From assembly GCF_000803215.1 (NCBI RefSeq), contig NZ_JSXC01000028.1, forward strand, positions 1 through 64,000: a stretch of 64,000 nt of DNA, written 5' to 3'. The translations under genes and the position numbers were made by a program. Below the pieces are notes generated by a model that made no database searches, was not told the origin of the DNA, and saw only the letters and a list, made by a program, of their open reading frames with translations. This DNA is from Pectobacterium fontis (GTDB lineage Bacteria; Pseudomonadota; Gammaproteobacteria; Enterobacterales; Enterobacteriaceae). Of the stretch, positions 60,444 to 64,000 are shown piece by piece (positions within the stretch are counted from its first letter, which is position 1; every line of letters starts with the position of its first letter).

Positions 60444-60919
60444 GTCTGCATTCTTGATTTCAGGTAACGGATAAGCGAACCAAGCAGAGGGATATGCTGA
60501 TAAAGCATGTCGCCCATATCGTAATAGTCACGGTGGTAGATTACTTTGTTGTCGGCGAAGAGCAGGTGGCTACAGCCAGCTAATGTCAGCGGCGCATTAC
60601 GCTTTAACGACGGGTGTGCATAGTGCATCGTCCAGAACATCATTGCACCGCCGCGGAAAGTGTGGACATCGGCGATCTTGAACTGACAGTAGCTCATCTT
60701 GTCGAGTGAATGAGAAAAGTAGCGATGTAAAGCATTCAACCCATGATGGCTGGAAATGGGGTCGATAAAGTGAATATCCTGATGATAGATATCACCCAGA
60801 TCCGTTAATCTTTTGGCTGTTAGATCTCGATAAAATGCCTTTATTCTCAGCAGAATAGGTTCGTATTCGTCGTTCTCTACCGAGATGTCGTCTTCCTCAC
60901 GCGCTTTTTCTATCGTCAT
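60440..60919 (-). CDS. NTF2/SnoaL-like protein
   Basis: A 159-residue protein with a cone-shaped NTF2-like fold pattern (FYRDLTAKRLTDLGDIYHQDIHFIDP, RYFSHSLD, HYYDMG-type end). Members bind small hydrophobic ligands or act as isomerases. The start at 60919 has AGGAG upstream; a frame to 60985 has no such site. First gene of the lipid operon, behind a good promoter. Confidence 0.82.
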   Translation of the reverse strand: MTIEKAREEDDISVENDEYEPILLRIKAFYRDLTAKRLTDLGDIYHQDIHFIDPISSHHGLNALHRYFSHSLDKMSYCQFKIADVHTFRGGAMMFWTMHYAHPSLKRNAPLTLAGCSHLLFADNKVIYHRDYYDMGDMLYQHIPLLGSLIRYLKSRMQT

Positions 60920-61013
60920 CACCACTCCTGTTAAGGTCACCCACGTCCACGCAGTGGAGATGGCTAACAGATAGAGGAACGTCAACGCTTATTAATTGAA
61001 AGATATCAATTTA

Positions 61014-61041
61014 GGTATAGATTGAATCCACCGTTCGTCAA
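61014..61041 (-). promoter_or_regulatory. Predicted promoter of the five-gene lipid operon
   Basis: On the leftward strand TTGACG (61036-61041) and TATACC (61014-61019) are 16 bases apart, a good sigma-70 pair about 95 bases before the first start codon. No ECF-type motif was recognised. Confidence 0.6.
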
Positions 61042-61096
61042 ATAAGATTTTGAGGAACGGCAAGGGCGATAAGTACATACGGGGGGGAGAAAGAAG

Positions 61097-61139
61097 AAAA
61101 CATGGCGCAAAATTTAGTGACAACGTCACGCCATGTTTT
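61097..61139 (-). terminator. Terminator of srfC
   Basis: AAAACATGGCG / CGCCATGTTTT with an inner GTGAC / GTCAC hairpin. The leftward strand continues U-rich after the stem. It separates srfC from the lipid operon. Confidence 0.8.
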
Positions 61140-61165
61140 TTGGATCGACAGCGGTAGGCTGAAGG

Positions 61166-63628
61166 TTACTTCTCAGCAGGTTTAATCAACGTCAGAATTG
61201 TGCCTAGTTGTTCACGCTGCTTAGCGCTGACTTCTCGCGCCGCGGAGTAACCCGCATTTTGGATAATCATCTCATTCAGACCGACCAGCCAGTCATAGAT
61301 ATAAAACGCCGTATTGTTGGTCGGCGTGAGCGACAGCTTGGTTAAGCGCTGTGAAGCCCCAAAGCTCACCGCCTGTTTTTCCGGCTTGGCGAAAATCTTA
61401 TGACCGCGATTAATACGGCTGGCAGGGCGCAGCGATTCATCAAGCTGCTGGAAGCCGAGCCAGGCAACAAAGTCACCAAGAATAGTCAGCACGCGTGAAA
61501 CCTGACGGTCGGCTTTATTCTCACGGTTGATCCCCAATTGCTCCCCGTCGACCAACATATCGACCAGCGCGTCTTCAATCCGCAAACGGATGCTGCCGGT
61601 AATCAATTCTTCAACCAACATTTCGATCGTGGATTTTGGCACGTTCAGTAGATCGAGCAGTGGAGCATTTTCCGGCAGACTGCGCAGGTAGTTAATCCAG
61701 TAACGATAAACGCCGTGTGCATAGTCTGCCTCATAGCTATGATCGGTCGTCAACATCGGCGGTGCTGGCTGATCGATAGCGATCGGCTCATCGGCAAACA
61801 GATCAATTTCGATCCCAACGCCAAACGGATCGCTATTGGCCAACGGTGCAGAGAGGTCTTCAACGTCAGCGTGGAAACCACCATAGTGCCCCCCTTGCTG
61901 TTGCAGATACAGGCGGCGTAGCTCATCACGCGAGGGCAGAAGCCGCTCCAGCAGTTCGCCGTGAACACCGGTACGGGTCTGGAGCGATTTAAGCAATGTC
62001 TCCGCGATACGCTGCTTTTCTGCCGGATCGTCAACATCGACGGGCAGATACCAGTTACCCAGCAGGTTATCGCTAAGTTCCCGTTGAAGCTCGTTAAGCT
62101 GTTCGCCAATACGCCCCAGCTTCACTTCTCGATGAACCTCGGTCCCCAACCACGTCGCCATGCGTGCTACGCCACGTTTATCCATGGCCAGCATGGTTCC
62201 CCAGGCGTCACCTGGATTACCGACATAACGCTGTACCGCAGCATCGTAATTTTGCCCGTGTGTAATACGTCGATCGTAGCGGGTTACCGCCCAAATCAGC
62301 CCCGGTTTACGATGGCTACGAACCTGCGCATTTTCACCCTGAGTTTGTTTAACCCAGTGATCCAGCGCCTTGCCGACGACTTTAACGTCAGCACGGTCGC
62401 CTGCGGCGCTGCATACCATCAATACGTTCATTTCCTGATTATCGGTATAACGTTCCAGCAGATAGGCTCGTTTCGCACGCAAAAGCGTGTGCGCTAACGG
62501 ATGCAGCGAGTTGCGACGTCTTGCTGGTGGCTCCTCCTGCGTTTCGCGAACTTCACCAAAACCGGGGAAATCGAGCACATCGACCTGCTCGAACAGCGCT
62601 TCCTTGGGGGGCGAATGCAGAGGGATCAGCAACTCCGCAGCCAGCATGGTTAACTCGGCCAGCGAGAGTTCCGCTGTTTTCCCGGCACGACCGTTTTGAA
62701 CCGGACGCACCAGAATGCTGGGGTCGTCGGTACTGTGCAGTCGTTCCAGCGCGGAACCGTCGATCAATCCCTCTGCCGGATTTAAATCCTCATCCACCAG
62801 TGTCCGTAAGGGGGCTAACAGCTTACGCGTACCAGACAGATGTTGCAGCGTGTGGCTGAAATGGCGATAGGCGGCGGTGAGAGAAGGCAATTCGCCCCAC
62901 AGCACGGAGAAAAGCTGAGCGCGATCATCTACGGTGAGATAGGGTGCTAATTCAATGGCAACGGGCCAGAAGTGCGCCGCTAACTGTTTTTGCCGTTTGG
63001 CATCGTGGCGCGCGAGGTAGTCCCAGAGTTCGACGACTTCATCGCGGTTGATGCCTTCAACGGATTCAGGCTGGCGGTGCATCAACGACGTTTTAATGTG
63101 CTCGGCAATATGGCGTTCATCCAGCTCTTCGAACGTTGTCCCCTGATTGAGATCGTTCAAAAACGCGTTTGCCATGATCTTGCCGATATCCAGTTCGCTG
63201 AGCAGTTGCAACTGAACGGGGAAGGATTTGTTCTTCACGCCTGACTGTCGGCTAAAGCGAGTGACAAGCGAGGTGGCTCGATCGGACGGATTAATATGTT
63301 CGATAAAATCTAACTGCTGCCCCTCGAACGTGGTTTCCAGTTTGCCGCTTTCGCCCCCGGCCAGCGAGGCGATCAGATAGGATTTTCCCGCCTGAGACAG
63401 ACCAAAAAAGCCGATGGCAATCTCTTTCTGCGCCACGTCGGACAGGTGCTGTGCTTTATTGTAATTGCGGCGCAGTTTGACAATCAAACGATCGGCTTCG
63501 ATGTCCAGGCGTGGTGCGTTCTGGCGTGTGCTTTCAACCCAGCCTATAGCCTGTTCAACGCCTTGCGCGACGGCCTGTAGCTGGCCGTGAAGTCGGGTAG
63601 AAAGTTGTTTGGGCGTTAATCGTTTCAT
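61166..63628 (-). CDS. srfC: SrfC-family virulence factor, P-loop GTPase-like
   Basis: An 820-residue protein of the SrfC family, named in Salmonella as SsrB-regulated; activity is not established. A Walker A, G76LSQAGKS83, is in GFFGLSQAGKSYL, and a G3-like LDFPGFGE lies at about 352. This gives a dynamin- or septin-like NTPase pattern with long helical flanks. A PAP-rich stretch near 640 links the domains. It overlaps srfB by four bases. Members occur in many plant and insect pathogens. Confidence 0.85.
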   Translation of the reverse strand: MKRLTPKQLSTRLHGQLQAVAQGVEQAIGWVESTRQNAPRLDIEADRLIVKLRRNYNKAQHLSDVAQKEIAIGFFGLSQAGKSYLIASLAGGESGKLETTFEGQQLDFIEHINPSDRATSLVTRFSRQSGVKNKSFPVQLQLLSELDIGKIMANAFLNDLNQGTTFEELDERHIAEHIKTSLMHRQPESVEGINRDEVVELWDYLARHDAKRQKQLAAHFWPVAIELAPYLTVDDRAQLFSVLWGELPSLTAAYRHFSHTLQHLSGTRKLLAPLRTLVDEDLNPAEGLIDGSALERLHSTDDPSILVRPVQNGRAGKTAELSLAELTMLAAELLIPLHSPPKEALFEQVDVLDFPGFGEVRETQEEPPARRRNSLHPLAHTLLRAKRAYLLERYTDNQEMNVLMVCSAAGDRADVKVVGKALDHWVKQTQGENAQVRSHRKPGLIWAVTRYDRRITHGQNYDAAVQRYVGNPGDAWGTMLAMDKRGVARMATWLGTEVHREVKLGRIGEQLNELQRELSDNLLGNWYLPVDVDDPAEKQRIAETLLKSLQTRTGVHGELLERLLPSRDELRRLYLQQQGGHYGGFHADVEDLSAPLANSDPFGVGIEIDLFADEPIAIDQPAPPMLTTDHSYEADYAHGVYRYWINYLRSLPENAPLLDLLNVPKSTIEMLVEELITGSIRLRIEDALVDMLVDGEQLGINRENKADRQVSRVLTILGDFVAWLGFQQLDESLRPASRINRGHKIFAKPEKQAVSFGASQRLTKLSLTPTNNTAFYIYDWLVGLNEMIIQNAGYSAAREVSAKQREQLGTILTLIKPAEK

Positions 63629-64000
63629 TTTTTAAATACACTCCCACTATCGATCCAATAATGGGTCGCTCCTGAACCGTTTGCGGATAATGTGTTCAAT
63701 TTAAGCCGTAAATGCTGTGGCGGAACACGGGTGCCGTCTTCCAATACGGCTTCGGTAATCTCAAAGCGTTCGGGACTATGTTGATCGTCGCTCTTTGTCA
63801 CCGCCAGTCGGACGTGCAGCTTACTGTCGCCAACGACCTTCCGCGCTAAGTCCTGATCGACAATCGAGAGCATATAGAGTGAGGATGCGGGCCAACGCTC
63901 ATTGTCCAACTGACGGAATCCAAGACAGAGAGAACCACGCACCTGAAAACTGTGTTGTGGATCGAGCACAAAATCTGGCGCATCCAGATCGATATCACTG
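63625..64000 (-). CDS. srfB: SrfB-family virulence factor, 3' end only
   Basis: The frame is open from its stop at 63625 to the window edge, so only the C-terminal 124 or so residues are seen (ending DSGSVFKK). Placement directly before srfC with a four-base overlap marks it as srfB; the family is about 1000 residues. The beginning lies outside the window. Confidence 0.75.
   Translation of the reverse strand, partial: SDIDLDAPDFVLDPQHSFQVRGSLCLGFRQLDNERWPASSLYMLSIVDQDLARKVVGDSKLHVRLAVTKSDDQHSPERFEITEAVLEDGTRVPPQHLRLKLNTLSANGSGATHYWIDSGSVFKK

Overview
The window is chromosomal DNA of an enterobacterium of about 50-55 % GC. The core gene order (pth-ychF, prs-ispE-lolB, hemA-prfA-prmC-sirB2-sirB1-kdsA, ydgH/pntAB, uspE-fnr-ogt) and near-identity to Escherichia coli proteins place it in Enterobacterales. 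The accessory set (polyamine/GABA-type uptake with gabTD, SrfB/SrfC, an orphan pectin-oligomer-like binding protein, many chemosensory genes) fits a plant-associated soft-rot genus such as Pectobacterium best. That genus call is inference; nothing here is diagnostic by itself. No tRNA, rRNA, CRISPR array, insertion sequence or prophage was recognised.

Layout. 0.1-7.3 kb: narGHJI, membrane nitrate reductase, behind a perfect FNR site. 7.4-8.5 kb: a MarR regulator with an OsmC-type thiol peroxidase. 8.7-11.3 kb: an SOS cassette, LexA box-umuD-umuC-cho. 11.4-11.7 kb: yeaQ. 11.7-17.0 kb: a six-gene leftward cluster (SDR, TauD-type oxygenase, sulfotransferase, class III aminotransferase, second Fe(II)/2OG oxygenase, small P-loop kinase-like protein) that looks like an uncharacterised small-molecule pathway. 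17.4-26.7 kb: a nutrient module with an ABC ATPase, a MocR regulator, gabT/puuE, gabD, a PotD-like binding protein and two permeases. 26.7-34.9 kb: a chemoreceptor, a class A acid phosphatase, a CSS-EAL phosphodiesterase, an exported M20 amidohydrolase and a LysR regulator.

35-53 kb is conserved housekeeping: ychF, pth, ychH, prs, ispE, lolB, hemA, prfA, prmC, sirB2, sirB1, kdsA, ydgH, pntAB, uspE, fnr and ogt. 53.6-56.4 kb: a Gfo/Idh/MocA dehydrogenase followed by an extracellular sugar-binding protein with no permeases. 56.5-60.9 kb: a tightly overlapping five-gene lipid-modification operon (NTF2-like, SDR, FAD amine-oxidase-like, DUF1365, CFA-synthase-like). 61.2-64.0 kb: srfC and the 3' end of srfB, cut by the window edge.

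Links between regions. FNR (51.7-52.4 kb) should activate narGHJI through the site at 364-377, and it has a near-consensus site over its own promoter. The MocR regulator sits between the two halves of the uptake/catabolism module, so import and conversion to succinate are probably co-controlled. Fragments of one intergenic repeat occur at 16.1, 37.0 and 46.9 kb. The least explained system is the 11.7-17.0 kb cluster; the lipid operon at 56.5-60.9 kb is second.
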